A program made the translations under genes and the position numbers. 64,000 nt of DNA from Corynebacterium afermentans subsp. afermentans (GTDB lineage: Bacteria > Actinomycetota > Actinomycetes > Mycobacteriales > Mycobacteriaceae), in assembly GCF_030408355.1 (NCBI RefSeq), contig NZ_CP046606.1, forward strand, positions 558,001 through 622,000, read 5' to 3'. Below, piece after piece: positions 1-8,514 of the stretch. Each line of letters starts with the position of its first letter. Position 1 is the first letter of the stretch. The notes beneath the pieces were generated by a model. The model was not told where the DNA came from, searched no databases, and saw only the letters and a program-made list of their open reading frames with translations.

Positions 1-1041
1 GGACGTGACCGGGATCGTGGTGAACGAGACATTGTCGCCGGCCAGGCCGGAGAGCTGCTGTGCGAAGCGGACCACGTCCCAGTCCTTGTCCAGCGTGACG
101 GAGCGCTCCGCGGCGTTGGCGAGTTCGCGCAGGCGCGCCGGGTTGGTCAAGGTGCCCGCGGAGAGCATGTTGCGCACCAGCGACGCCATGAAGGTCTGCT
201 GGCGGACAATGCGGTCGAGGTCGCCGCGGGGCAGGTCGTGGCGCTGACGCACAAAGGACAACGCCTGGGTTCCATTGAGCGTTTGAACACCGGCGGGGAA
301 GTGGGCGCCGGACAGTGGCTCGTCCACCGCATTGTTCAGGCACACGGTCACGCCGCCCACGGCATCCGTGAGTAGGACGAAACCGAGCAGACCCACCTGC
401 GCGAAGTGGTCGACCTCTACGCCGGTGAGGTTGGCCACTGCATCAATGAGCCCCTCTTGGCCGGCGCGGGCAACCTGCTGCTCCAGCTCCGGGCCCTCGG
501 ACATGCCGTCCTCTTCGACCAGCTCGTCGCGCTTGTCAGCGGCGTAGGCGCCGTAGACACCGTTGATCTTAAGGTTGCCGTAGGTGGCGTCGTGGATGTA
601 GGTGTCGCGGGGAATCGACACGGCCGTCGCCTTGGAGCCGTCCTCCGGGATACGGATCACCATGATGGTGTCGGTGTTGATCTCACCGTCGGCGATGCCG
701 GCGTTGAGGCGGGCGAGCTCGTCCTCGCTTAAGGGGTTGCCCTGGGCGTCCGTGCGTGAGTCGGAGCCGACGAGCAGGATGTCCACTGCGCCGTCGAGCG
801 CTGCGTCGTCCTTATTGCCTTTGCCCTTGGATTTGCTTTGGGAGCTGACATCGAGCTCCGAGGCGGAAAGCTGCCCGCCCAAGCGGCCGACGGCGAAGTA
901 GCCGACGCCGGACAGGGTGATCGCCATGGCAGAGACCACTGCTAGGACCCCTTTGACCACGGGGTGTCCGGATTGGGACACGTCTCGCGCTCGCGATGGT
1001 GCCGCCTGAATGTCGCGGGCACGCCGGTTGGGGTCAGTCAC
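1..1041 (-). CDS. LCP (LytR-CpsA-Psr) family cell-wall ligase, partial (3' end outside window)
   Basis: The minus-strand reading frame gives a short cytoplasmic N-terminus, one membrane segment (about residues 29-50), then an extracellular domain from about residue 87. That domain has LCP-family landmarks: DILLVGSDSR, then SIPRDTYI, then GGVTVCLN, and a later RQRHDLPRGD stretch. LCP enzymes transfer lipid-linked glycopolymers to peptidoglycan; in corynebacteria that means the arabinogalactan galactan chain. I chose the GTG at 1041 because a TATACT hexamer lies exactly 7 nt upstream, which fits a leaderless transcript. The gene diverges from the rhamnosyltransferase gene that builds the galactan linker, which supports the envelope role. 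The family is clear; which LCP paralogue it is cannot be told here. Confidence 0.9.
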   Translation of the reverse strand, partial: MTDPNRRARDIQAAPSRARDVSQSGHPVVKGVLAVVSAMAITLSGVGYFAVGRLGGQLSASELDVSSQSKSKGKGNKDDAALDGAVDILLVGSDSRTDAQGNPLSEDELARLNAGIADGEINTDTIMVIRIPEDGSKATAVSIPRDTYIHDATYGNLKINGVYGAYAADKRDELVEEDGMSEGPELEQQVARAGQEGLIDAVANLTGVEVDHFAQVGLLGFVLLTDAVGGVTVCLNNAVDEPLSGAHFPAGVQTLNGTQALSFVRQRHDLPRGDLDRIVRQQTFMASLVRNMLSAGTLTNPARLRELANAAERSVTLDKDWDVVRFAQQLSGLAGDNVSFTTIPVTS

Positions 1042-1048
1042 GCGGGGA

Positions 1049-1054
1049 AGTATA
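1049..1054 (-). promoter_or_regulatory. -10 hexamer TATACT for leaderless LCP mRNA
   Basis: On the minus strand TATACT is followed by 7 nt and then the GTG start at 1041. Transcription starting about 7 nt downstream would begin at the start codon itself, and no ribosome-binding site is present. Confidence 0.5.
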
Positions 1055-1121
1055 CGACATCCCCTCTCGAATCCCTGCTGCAGTGCCTGTGCCGTACACC
1101 AATTTCGGCCCCACCGGTGGG

Positions 1122-1127
1122 TATGAT
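1122..1127 (+). promoter_or_regulatory. -10 hexamer TATGAT for wbbL
   Basis: TATGAT lies 10 nt before the GTG at 1138 and overlaps the alternative ATG at 1123. That argues against the ATG as start if this hexamer is used. No Shine-Dalgarno sequence is visible. Confidence 0.4.
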
Positions 1128-1137
1128 TCCAGCCATT

Positions 1138-2070
1138 GTGAATGCAGACTTTCTCCACACACCTGAGGCAGCGGCGGGCAATCCGCCGCTTGCGGTGATT
1201 ACGGTGACGTACTCGCCGGGCGAGCATCTGTCGCACCTGATTGCCTCGCTCGACGCGGCGACGCGCGGCAAGGTGCACTTGGTCTGCGCGGATAACGGCT
1301 CCACCGACGGCGCGCCGCAGCGCGCGGCCGCCGAGCACAAGCACGTGGAGTTTCTGCCCACCGGGGGAAACATCGGATACGGGGCGGCGATTAATGTCGC
1401 GGCCGCGGCGCTTGCGGAGCGTCGAGAAGCGAATGCGATCCGAAGCGACTACTTCCTCATCGTCAACCCTGACGTTGAGTTCGGCCCGGGCAGCATCGAC
1501 GAGCTGATCCGCTGCATCGACGCCGCGCCCGAAGCAGGTGCGGCGGGCCCACGCATCGAGGAAGCGGACGGTTCCGCGTACCCCAGCGCGCGCGAGGTGC
1601 CAGGACTTGCAACGGGTACCGGGCATGCATTGCTTTACGACGTCTGGCCGCACAACCCCTTTTCCCGCGCTTACAAAGCAGACGCGAACATGCACGTCCA
1701 GCGCACCGCAGGGTGGCTCTCCGGCGCGTGCCTGCTGGTGCGGTGGGAAGCCTTCGACGCCATCGGCGGCTTCGACGAGCGCTACTTCATGTACCTAGAA
1801 GACATCGACTTCGGCGACAGGCTTTCGCGCGCCGGGTGGGATAACTTGTACTGCCCGTCGTCGGTGATCTTGCACGATCAGGGCCATGTGGCGGGCAAGT
1901 TCCGTAAGGTCACGGTGCCCGCGCACCACGGCTCGGCCTACCGCTTCCAACGCGACAGGCACCCGCACCCGTGGCAGGCCCCGCTGCGTTGGGCGCTGTG
2001 GCTCGGGCTGAAAGTCCGCGGGGCGTTCCAGCTTGGGCTTCGCAAGCCGAGCCGGTGCAACAAAACTTAG
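1138..2070 (+). CDS. wbbL: Rhamnosyltransferase WbbL-like (GT2), arabinogalactan linker synthesis
   Basis: Family 2 glycosyltransferase of about 310 residues. An N-terminal GT-A fold shows VITVTYSPG, ADNGSTDG and GGNIGYGAAIN, with a metal-binding-type NPDVEFG near residue 111. The WbbL-type GWLSGACLLVR (about 192) is followed by GGFDERYFMYLEDIDF (about 210), where the ED dyad is the usual catalytic-base region. WbbL adds L-rhamnose to decaprenyl-diphospho-GlcNAc, forming the linker between peptidoglycan and galactan. It lies directly upstream of manC, as in mycobacteria (Rv3265c-Rv3264c). The start is uncertain: ATG 1123 is also in frame. Confidence 0.85.
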   Translation: MNADFLHTPEAAAGNPPLAVITVTYSPGEHLSHLIASLDAATRGKVHLVCADNGSTDGAPQRAAAEHKHVEFLPTGGNIGYGAAINVAAAALAERREANAIRSDYFLIVNPDVEFGPGSIDELIRCIDAAPEAGAAGPRIEEADGSAYPSAREVPGLATGTGHALLYDVWPHNPFSRAYKADANMHVQRTAGWLSGACLLVRWEAFDAIGGFDERYFMYLEDIDFGDRLSRAGWDNLYCPSSVILHDQGHVAGKFRKVTVPAHHGSAYRFQRDRHPHPWQAPLRWALWLGLKVRGAFQLGLRKPSRCNKT

Positions 2071-2106
2071 AGAGAACTCCAGTAGGCAGGAAGAAAAGGA
2101 CGAGCA

Positions 2107-3225
2107 ATGGCAACTTCGGAGCACATCGGCGCCGCACAGGCGACCGACGGGGCAGTGGCAGAGATGGATGCGGTGATCCTGGTGGGCGGGCGCGGCACGC
2201 GCCTGCGCCCGCTGACGGTGTCGACACCGAAGCCGATGCTGCCCACCGCGGGGTACCCATTCCTGGCGCACCTGCTGGCCCGAATCAAGGCCGCCGGCAT
2301 GCACCACGTCGTGCTGGGCACGTCCTACAAGGCTGAGGTGTTCGAGGAGTACTTCGGCGACGGCTCCGAATTCGGCCTGCAAATCGAGTACGTGGTGGAG
2401 GAGGAAGCCCTCGGCACCGGCGGCGGCATCCGCAACGTTTTGGACAAGCTGCGCTACGACAACGCCATGGTGTTCAACGGCGATGTCCTCTCCGGCGCGG
2501 ACCTGTCCGCCATCGCCTCCACCCACGTTGACAAGGACGCGGATGTCACGCTGCACCTGGTGCGCGTGCCGGATCCGCGCGCGTTCGGCTCGGTGCCGAC
2601 GGACGAGGACGGCAACGTGCTTGCGTTTTTGGAGAAGACGGAGGACCCGCCGACCGACCAGATCAACGCCGGCTGCTACGTGTTCAAGCGCTCCGTGATC
2701 GAGCAGATCCCGGCCGACCGCGTGGTCTCGGTGGAGCGCGAGACCTTCCCGGGCCTGCTGTCTTCCGGCGCGAAGGTGGTCGGGCACGTGGATTCTTCCT
2801 ACTGGCGCGACATGGGCCGCCCTGACGATTTCGTCCAGGGGTCCTCGGATGTGGTGCGAGGCATCGCATACTCGCCGTTGCTGGAGGGGCGTACGGGCGA
2901 GTCGCTTGTGGACGACTCCGCTGGCATCGCGCACGGCGTCATCCTTATGGGCGGCACCGCTGTGGGCCGCGGCTGCGAGATCGGCGCTGGCTCGCGCGTG
3001 GACGATTCCGTGATCTTCGACGGCGTGACCATCGAGCCTGGTGCGATGGTGCGCAACTCCATTATCGCGGCAGGTGCGACGATCGGCGCGAACGCGCGTG
3101 TCACGGACTGCGTGATTGGCGACGGCGCTCGGATCGGGGCGCGTTGCGAGCTGCAGGCGGGCATGCGCGTGTGGCCGGGCGTGGAAATTCCGGATTCGGG
3201 AGTGCGTTTCTCTCCGGACGCGTAA
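2107..3225 (+). CDS. manC: Mannose-1-phosphate guanylyltransferase (GDP-mannose pyrophosphorylase)
   Basis: The 372-residue protein has an N-terminal nucleotidyltransferase domain with the signature GGRGTRLRPLT (about residue 28) followed by PKPMLP, then FNGDVLSG. The C-terminal third is a left-handed beta-helix of hexapeptide repeats (GTAVGRGCEIGAGS, IAAGATIGANA). It makes GDP-mannose from GTP and mannose-1-phosphate, the donor for mannosylated lipoglycans and glycoproteins. A purine-rich RBS (AGGAAGAAAAGGA) precedes ATG 2107. It is 36 nt after wbbL, so co-transcription is likely. It corresponds by position to Rv3264c and works with the ManB and ManA enzymes encoded downstream. Confidence 0.9.
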   Translation: MATSEHIGAAQATDGAVAEMDAVILVGGRGTRLRPLTVSTPKPMLPTAGYPFLAHLLARIKAAGMHHVVLGTSYKAEVFEEYFGDGSEFGLQIEYVVEEEALGTGGGIRNVLDKLRYDNAMVFNGDVLSGADLSAIASTHVDKDADVTLHLVRVPDPRAFGSVPTDEDGNVLAFLEKTEDPPTDQINAGCYVFKRSVIEQIPADRVVSVERETFPGLLSSGAKVVGHVDSSYWRDMGRPDDFVQGSSDVVRGIAYSPLLEGRTGESLVDDSAGIAHGVILMGGTAVGRGCEIGAGSRVDDSVIFDGVTIEPGAMVRNSIIAAGATIGANARVTDCVIGDGARIGARCELQAGMRVWPGVEIPDSGVRFSPDA

Positions 3226-3505
3226 GCGACACGCCAAAACCGGCAAATAGTTGCTCAAATCCCCGGAGCTACTAGATGTAGTACCCCCTATGTCCACCCC
3301 CATCTTCCCTCGTATGTGACTGATGTGACTCTTGTGACGGGCGACGTGGGAATTGGGGAGCGCAGGCCGGAAACTGCGGAATTCTGGTTGCGGCTATTTA
3401 GTGTCGCGGTGTGTAATCACAACAGTGTTATCCGCAGAACCCATCAGCCGGGAACTGCGGTCACCACTCTTATACGACCGACAAGCAACTAAGGAAGGTA
3501 ATGGC
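3226..3505 (+). promoter_or_regulatory. Long intergenic region upstream of whcD with short repeats
   Basis: This 280-bp non-coding stretch holds three TGTGAC units at an exact 9-bp period (3315, 3324, 3333). It also holds a 14-bp direct repeat, GCCGGAAACTGCGG at 3366 and GCCGGGAACTGCGG at 3447, 81 bp apart. No single strong sigma-A promoter stands out. The length and repeats suggest regulated transcription of the WhiB-type gene. Confidence 0.4.
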
Positions 3506-3802
3506 GTGGAAAACCAGGCAGACGCCACCCTCCGCGGCGCAGCCGCAGGAGGGATGACCCTCGACGAGTTGTTCGGCGCCGTCGAGCAGGAGTGGCAGGA
3601 TCAGGCACTGTGTGCCCAGACCGACCCGGAGGCGTTCTTCCCTGAGAAGGGCGGCTCGACCCGCGAGGCAAAGCGAATCTGCAAGGCGTGCGCCGTGCGC
3701 GACGAGTGCTTGGAATACGCGCTCGAGCACGACGAACGTTTCGGGATTTGGGGCGGACTCTCCGACCGTGAGCGCCGTCGCCTGAAAAAGCAGATCAGCT
3801 AG
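3506..3802 (+). CDS. whcD: WhiB-family Fe-S transcription factor, WhiB2/WhcD type
   Basis: The 98-residue protein has the four iron-sulfur ligand cysteines of the family (ALCAQ, then ICKACAVRDEC), the GIWGG turn, and a basic C-terminal tail (RERRRLKKQ) that contacts DNA. GTG 3506 is set as start because AAGGAAGG ends 7 nt before it; the ATG at 3501 is out of frame. WhiB2/WhcD proteins control septation and cell division genes, working with WhiA. Its place between manC and the manB/manA genes matches Rv3260c (whiB2). It converges with the next minus-strand gene, leaving only 4 bp between the ends. Confidence 0.9.
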   Translation: MENQADATLRGAAAGGMTLDELFGAVEQEWQDQALCAQTDPEAFFPEKGGSTREAKRICKACAVRDECLEYALEHDERFGIWGGLSDRERRRLKKQIS

Positions 3803-3806
3803 GGCC

Positions 3807-4280
3807 CTACCAGGGGAAGTCTGGGGAGATAGTCCTCGGATCCAAGTTGAGGTAATTGGCCACAAGAGCGGTCAGAACCCAAGTAAGGAGTTCTGACCGC
3901 TCTTGTGTTGTCGAGGTGCGGTGCTCGATAGGCATGCGAAACACCACGAAGCGCGCGCGTGTGGGGTTGCCCTGCCTGTCCACGCCCGCCTGCAAGACGC
4001 GACCGAGCGGCACCGGGCCGTCGGCGATGATCTCGTCCGGCAGCACCGTCATGTCAGGGCTCAACCGCATCCGCGGAATGGTGTCGACGGCGAGGTCGAC
4101 GCCGGCCAGCTCGCTGAAGTACTGGTTATGAAGCGGCGCGTATGCGTCGATGACCAGTTGGTCGAATGCATTGGCGCGGGTGCGATACCGCGGCACACCA
4201 ACCGGCAGGATGGGCCCGCGCACGCCCCGGCCGTGGCGGTTGCGGGCCGGTTGCACGTGGGAGGGGCGAGTGGAGCTCAT
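3807..4280 (-). CDS. Zincin_1-like family protein (Rv3259-like), no HExxH motif
   Basis: The 157-residue protein matches by position and overall pattern the Rv3259 family that lies next to whiB2 and is often labelled a metallopeptidase family protein. Conserved-looking blocks are FDQLVIDAYAPL, PDEIIADGPVPLGRVL and RFVVFRMPIE. Where catalytic zincins carry HExxH, this protein reads ELLTWVLTALVANYL, so no zinc site is visible and protease activity is unlikely. The start ATG 4280 (MSSTRPSH) gives a basic, poorly conserved N-terminus. Its last 50 codons contain a perfect 18-bp inverted repeat (separate entry). Function is unknown. Confidence 0.7.
   Translation of the reverse strand: MSSTRPSHVQPARNRHGRGVRGPILPVGVPRYRTRANAFDQLVIDAYAPLHNQYFSELAGVDLAVDTIPRMRLSPDMTVLPDEIIADGPVPLGRVLQAGVDRQGNPTRARFVVFRMPIEHRTSTTQERSELLTWVLTALVANYLNLDPRTISPDFPW
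3861..3907 (+). terminator. Perfect 18-bp inverted repeat, candidate whcD terminator
   Basis: CACAAGAGCGGTCAGAAC (3861-3878) is repeated exactly in inverted form at 3890-3907, with an 11-nt loop. It lies 58 bp past the whcD stop but inside the coding part of the convergent Rv3259-like gene. A long GC-rich hairpin here could end whcD transcription; the tract after it (TTGTCGAGG) is only weakly U-rich. Confidence 0.5.
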
Positions 4281-4360
4281 AGCTGGCAATGCTATTTCGC
4301 GGCGCAGCAAAGGTGGCGTGGGCGCGCCGCGTTGCACTATCGAAATCTCAATGTGGGGTT

Positions 4361-4366
4361 TAGACT
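4361..4366 (+). promoter_or_regulatory. -10 hexamer TAGACT for leaderless DUF3499 mRNA
   Basis: TAGACT is followed by exactly 7 nt and then GTG 4374. No RBS is present. The same hexamer precedes the gene at 27912. Confidence 0.55.
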
Positions 4367-4373
4367 TGGCGCC

Positions 4374-4838
4374 GTGAATATCTACCGCCGTTGTTGCCGC
4401 CCAGGGTGCGGTCGGCCCGCCGTGGCCACGCTGATCTACGCGTACGCGGATTCGACGGCAGTGGTCGGACCGCTCGCGCCCGCCCCGGACCCGCACGCCT
4501 GGGATCTTTGCGAACACCATTCCGCGCACATCACCGCACCGGTGGGCTGGGAGCTGGTCCGCGTCGAGCACGTCGAGCTCGACGACGATTTGGACGACGA
4601 AAGCACCGACATCACCGCGCTCGCGGAGGCAGTGCGCGAAGCGGGGCGTGTGACCACCGGGCTGGTGGAAACAGGCCAGGACCCGATCGAGTATTCGGCG
4701 GACAAGGACTTCAACAACCCGGACACCTCCAACCACCCGGTGCACCGCACGAAGCGGGTGGAAGAGCAGATAGCTGCGGCCAAGGCGGCGCGGCGCTCCC
4801 ACCTGCGCATCGTGCCGGACCCGGAGGCTGAGCAGTAG
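4374..4838 (+). CDS. DUF3499 family protein
   Basis: The 154-residue protein begins with an actinobacterial hallmark, a cysteine-rich start (IYRRCCRPGCGRPA) followed by ATLIYAYADSTAVVGPL, then a CEHH motif near residue 45. The CxxxC and CEHH residues could bind a metal. The second half is acidic and then basic, ending in a coiled-coil-like EEQIAAAKAARR stretch. DUF3499 genes sit upstream of phosphomannomutase in corynebacteria and mycobacteria (Rv3258c). Function is not known. The leaderless promoter decides the GTG start. Confidence 0.85.
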   Translation: MNIYRRCCRPGCGRPAVATLIYAYADSTAVVGPLAPAPDPHAWDLCEHHSAHITAPVGWELVRVEHVELDDDLDDESTDITALAEAVREAGRVTTGLVETGQDPIEYSADKDFNNPDTSNHPVHRTKRVEEQIAAAKAARRSHLRIVPDPEAEQ

Positions 4839-4898
4839 CAGCGGTGACCAAAGCGGTCTGCGCAGGATCGCGTCGGGGAGCGCGATAAGATACCGCGC

Positions 4899-6269
4899 AT
4901 GGCTATTGAGCACACGAACGAGACGCTGAAGAGCGTTATCAAGGCGTACGACGTTCGCGGCGTCGTTGGCGAGACCATCGACGAGGACTTCGTCCGCACC
5001 GCGGGCGCGGCGTTCGCGCACATCCTGCGCGGGGAGGGGGAGACCCGCATTGCGGTCGGCCACGACATGCGCCCGTCCTCGCCCGCGCTTGCAAACGCTT
5101 TCGCGGAAGGCGCCGCCAGCCAGGGCCTCAACGTGACCCTGCTGGGACTGACGTCTACCGACGAGCTGTATTTCGTCGCTGGCACGAAGCGCTGCGCCGG
5201 CGCGATGTTTACCGCTTCGCACAACCCGGCGCAGTACAACGGCATCAAGCTCTGCCGCGCGGGTGCGACCCCGGTGTCCACGGACACGGGCCTGGGCGAG
5301 ATCGCCCGCATGATCCTCGAGGGTGTGCCGGGGTATGAGGGGGAACCTGGGGACGTCGATAAGCATGACGCCCTGGATGAGTACGCCTCCTACCTGCGCG
5401 AGCTTGTGCCGGTTCCTGCGCGCCGCAAGCTTGTTGTGGCGGTGGACGCGGCTAACGGCATGGGCGGCATGACGGTGCCGGCGGTGCTGGGGGATATGGA
5501 CATCCGCCCGCTGTACTTTGAGCTCGACGGCACCTTCCCCAACCACGAGGCGAACCCGCTGGACCCGAAGAACCTGGTTGACCTGCAGAAGTTCACCGTG
5601 GAGCAGGGGGCCGACATCGGTCTCGCCTTCGACGGGGACGCGGACCGCTGCTTCGTGGTAGACGAGCGCGGCGAGGCCGTCTCCCCGTCCGCGATCACCG
5701 CGCTGATCGCCACCCGCACGCTCAAGCAGCACCCGGGCGCGACGATCATCCACAACCTGATCACCTCCCGCGCCGTGCCGGAGCTGATTGAAGAGCACGG
5801 CGGCAACGCGGTGCGCACGCGCGTCGGCCACTCCTACATCAAGGCGCAGATGGCGGAGCATTCCGCGCTGTTCGGCGGCGAGCACTCCGCGCACTACTAC
5901 TTCTCGGAGTTCTTCAACGCCGACTCCGGCCTGGTGGCAGCGCTGCACGTGCTGGCCGCGCTGGCGGAGCAGGACGCGCCGCTGAGCGAGATGATGGGCG
6001 CCTACGAGCGCTACACCGCCTCCGGCGAGATCAACTCCGAGGTCGCCGACCAGGCCGCAGCCACGCAGCGCGTAGTGGACGCGTTTGCGGACCGCGCGGA
6101 ATCCGTGGACACCCTTGACGGCGTCACCGTGCAGCTCAAAGACTCCAAGTCCTGGTTCAACGTGCGCGCCTCCAACACCGAGCCGCTGCTGCGCCTGAAC
6201 GCCGAGGCGCCGACCCGCGACGAAGTGGACGCGCTGACCGAGGAAATCCTCGGCATCATCCGCGCTTGA
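4899..6269 (+). CDS. manB: Phosphomannomutase/phosphoglucomutase
   Basis: The 456-residue protein belongs to the alpha-D-phosphohexomutase family. The active-site phosphoserine loop TASHNPAQYNG is near residue 104. The Mg-binding loop DGDADRC is near 245, the sugar-specificity loop GGEHSAHYY near 327, and the phosphate-binding RASNTEP near 428. It converts mannose-6-phosphate to mannose-1-phosphate, the substrate of ManC. Length and domain order are normal. It corresponds to Rv3257c. The next gene starts 26 bp downstream, so an operon running through manA is likely. Confidence 0.92.
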   Translation: MAIEHTNETLKSVIKAYDVRGVVGETIDEDFVRTAGAAFAHILRGEGETRIAVGHDMRPSSPALANAFAEGAASQGLNVTLLGLTSTDELYFVAGTKRCAGAMFTASHNPAQYNGIKLCRAGATPVSTDTGLGEIARMILEGVPGYEGEPGDVDKHDALDEYASYLRELVPVPARRKLVVAVDAANGMGGMTVPAVLGDMDIRPLYFELDGTFPNHEANPLDPKNLVDLQKFTVEQGADIGLAFDGDADRCFVVDERGEAVSPSAITALIATRTLKQHPGATIIHNLITSRAVPELIEEHGGNAVRTRVGHSYIKAQMAEHSALFGGEHSAHYYFSEFFNADSGLVAALHVLAALAEQDAPLSEMMGAYERYTASGEINSEVADQAAATQRVVDAFADRAESVDTLDGVTVQLKDSKSWFNVRASNTEPLLRLNAEAPTRDEVDALTEEILGIIRA

Positions 6270-6294
6270 GGTTCCCCGCGTACGCTCGCGGGGT

Positions 6295-7293
6295 ATGAGC
6301 GGATTTTCCAGGGAAGACGCCCTGTTTTTCGACATCGCCCACGAGGGCGCCCAGCTCCGTGCCGTGGGCCAGGCGACGCACCTGCTCGAAGGTTTGCGCG
6401 GGCTGCAGCCCCGCAGCGTGGTTGTGCTGGCCACCGACCAGGTCGCGGCGGCCGCGGCGCGTGCGGTGGCAACCTTTGCCGCCCCGCTCGAGGTGCCGGT
6501 GGTGGTTGTGGACGTGCTGCCGGCGTACGTCGGGGCGCTCGATGTCGTGGTGGTTGTGGGCGACAACGCCGGACGCGAGACGGACCTGCGCGGTTTGCTC
6601 ACCGCGGTGGACCGCGGCGCAGAGACCATCCTCGCCGGTCCGAATCAGGGGCCCTTGCTTGAAGACGCACCACAGGCCACCACCGTCATTCCCGCCCTGC
6701 CCGACACTGCTGGCACCTCTCCGCTGCGCACGTGCGCCGTCGTGGGTGCGGTGCTGCTTGCGCTGCGCCAGCCGGCCGAGGTGGTGGCGGAGCGCTTCGA
6801 GCTGCTGGCGTCTGAAGTGGACGCGGAGCTCGAGTCTGTCTCGCCGCGGCGCGACGTGGCGGTCAACGCCGCGCGCAAACTGCGCGCCCAGTTTGACGGC
6901 GCTCGGGTGCTGCACACCGGATTCGGTCCGGCAGGCAGTGCGGTGGCGGAGCTTGTCGCGGCGCTGTGGTCCACACGCGGCATCCCCGCGTCCTTTGTGG
7001 ACCACCACGAGCTTCCCTTTGCCGTCGAGCGTGCTCAGGAGGGTAATTCCGCCTCCTCCGCGGACGATATCTTCCACGACCCCTACCTCGACGGCCCCGC
7101 GAAGCTGGTAGGTTTAACAACCGTTGTTTGGACGTGCGAGGCCACCGATCCGGTGGCCCCGGCAGGCAGCCAGATGGAATCTGTGGAGACTGAAGCGGAT
7201 GATCTGGCGGCCCGCGCGGCACGCCTGGTTGCCCGGGCCTACGCGGTAACGGCGCTTGCTGCCGACGCCGATGCCGCCGCCACGGAGGAGTAG
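6295..7293 (+). CDS. TobH-like protein (SIS-like fold, Rv3256c family)
   Basis: The 332-residue protein is placed exactly between phosphomannomutase and mannose-6-phosphate isomerase, as Rv3256c is, and its N-terminus (FFDIAHEGAQLRAV) fits that family. It is Ala/Val-rich with alternating alpha-beta character. Segments such as VVVLATDQVAAAAA and FGPAGSAVAELVAALW resemble the SIS sugar-phosphate-binding fold. No catalytic motif of phosphoglucose/phosphomannose isomerases was identified, so a supporting role in mannose metabolism is inference from context. Confidence 0.7.
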   Translation: MSGFSREDALFFDIAHEGAQLRAVGQATHLLEGLRGLQPRSVVVLATDQVAAAAARAVATFAAPLEVPVVVVDVLPAYVGALDVVVVVGDNAGRETDLRGLLTAVDRGAETILAGPNQGPLLEDAPQATTVIPALPDTAGTSPLRTCAVVGAVLLALRQPAEVVAERFELLASEVDAELESVSPRRDVAVNAARKLRAQFDGARVLHTGFGPAGSAVAELVAALWSTRGIPASFVDHHELPFAVERAQEGNSASSADDIFHDPYLDGPAKLVGLTTVVWTCEATDPVAPAGSQMESVETEADDLAARAARLVARAYAVTALAADADAAATEE

Positions 7294-7303
7294 AAGGAGA
7301 ACC

Positions 7304-8485
7304 ATGGAGCACCTCGAAGGAGCTCTGCGCCCCTACCCCTGGGGCTCTCACACGTTGATCGCCCAGCTGCGCGGCGAGCCTTCGCCGAGCCCGCAGCCGC
7401 AGGCGGAACTCTGGTTTGGTGCCCACCCGGCCGCCCCGGCGACGGTGAACGGGCAAGGCTTGGACGAAGCCATTGCCGCCGACCCGGCCGCCGCGCTGGG
7501 CAAAAGGGTCACAGAAGCGCACGGCGACCAATTGCCGTTTCTGGTCAAGCTGCTCGCTGCGGCCGCGCCCTTGAGCATCCAGGCCCACCCCTCGCTGGAG
7601 CAGGCACAGGAAGGCTTTGCGCGCGAAAACACCGAGGGCATCGCGTTGAACAGCCCGAACCGCAACTACAAGGATCCGAACCACAAGCCCGAGCTCATTG
7701 TCGCGCTGACCGAGTTCCGCGCTTTGGCCGGGTTCCGTCCGGTTCCGGACACCGCCGCGTTTTTTGCCGAGCTCGGCAGCGCGGAGCTGGACCGCTACGC
7801 CACCTTGTTGCCCACGGACGGCGAGGGCGATCTGCGCGCATTGTTTACCACCCTGATTTCGCTGCCGCACCAGCCGCGGGTGGAGTTGATCGAATCGGTG
7901 CAGCGCGCGGCGGCGGAGCTCGTCGACCAACACTCAGCCCCTGCATGGATGGTAGACGCCGCCGAGGTCTACCTCGAGCTCAACCGGGCCTACCCGGGCG
8001 ATGTGGGCGTGTTGGCGGCGTTGCTGCTGAACGTGCTCACGCTCGCGCCCGGCGAGGCGGCGTTTTTGCGTGCCGGCCAGCTTCACGCCTACCTGTCGGG
8101 GCTGGGCGTGGAGGTCATGGCTAACTCCGACAACGTGCTGCGAGGTGGGCTGACCACCAAGCATGTGGACGTGCCGGAGCTGGTGAAGGTGCTGGACTTC
8201 AGCACCTTGGAAAACCCGCGGGCAGAGGCAGCCCCGTCGCACGGCGGCGTGGAGTTCCAGCTTCCGGTGGACAGTTTCGCGGTGCGCGTGCATTCGCTTG
8301 CCCACGGCGAGACGCTGGTCATCGACGAAGACGGCCCCGCGATTGTGCTGTGCACCTCCGGCGAGGTGCGCGGCGCCGACGGGTTTGTGCTGTCCCAGGG
8401 CAACGCAGCTTGGGCGCCGGCGAGCGAAAGGGAAGTGCAGCTGACCGCCGAGGGCGCGGCCCAGGTGTTTGTGGCTACGGCCTAA
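7304..8485 (+). CDS. manA: Mannose-6-phosphate isomerase, class I
   Basis: The 393-residue protein is a cupin-type isomerase. The N-terminus RPYPWGSHT is typical. The zinc-site block SIQAHPSLEQAQEGF (about residue 90) supplies Gln and His ligands, KPELIVALTEF supplies the Glu ligand, and the second-cupin block ANSDNVLRGGLT is present. It interconverts fructose-6-phosphate and mannose-6-phosphate. RBS GAAGGAGA precedes ATG 7304, only 10 nt after the TobH-like stop, so translation is probably coupled. Confidence 0.92.
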   Translation: MEHLEGALRPYPWGSHTLIAQLRGEPSPSPQPQAELWFGAHPAAPATVNGQGLDEAIAADPAAALGKRVTEAHGDQLPFLVKLLAAAAPLSIQAHPSLEQAQEGFARENTEGIALNSPNRNYKDPNHKPELIVALTEFRALAGFRPVPDTAAFFAELGSAELDRYATLLPTDGEGDLRALFTTLISLPHQPRVELIESVQRAAAELVDQHSAPAWMVDAAEVYLELNRAYPGDVGVLAALLLNVLTLAPGEAAFLRAGQLHAYLSGLGVEVMANSDNVLRGGLTTKHVDVPELVKVLDFSTLENPRAEAAPSHGGVEFQLPVDSFAVRVHSLAHGETLVIDEDGPAIVLCTSGEVRGADGFVLSQGNAAWAPASEREVQLTAEGAAQVFVATA

Positions 8486-8514
8486 CGGCTACGCGGCCCT
8501 CAACGCTGCGTGGT

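Noticed and set aside
3807..6629. A 940-codon minus-strand ORF
   Set aside because: Only its last 157 codons are a real gene (ending at 3807). The rest is antisense to manB, with the low-complexity codon pattern of a shadow frame in high-GC DNA.
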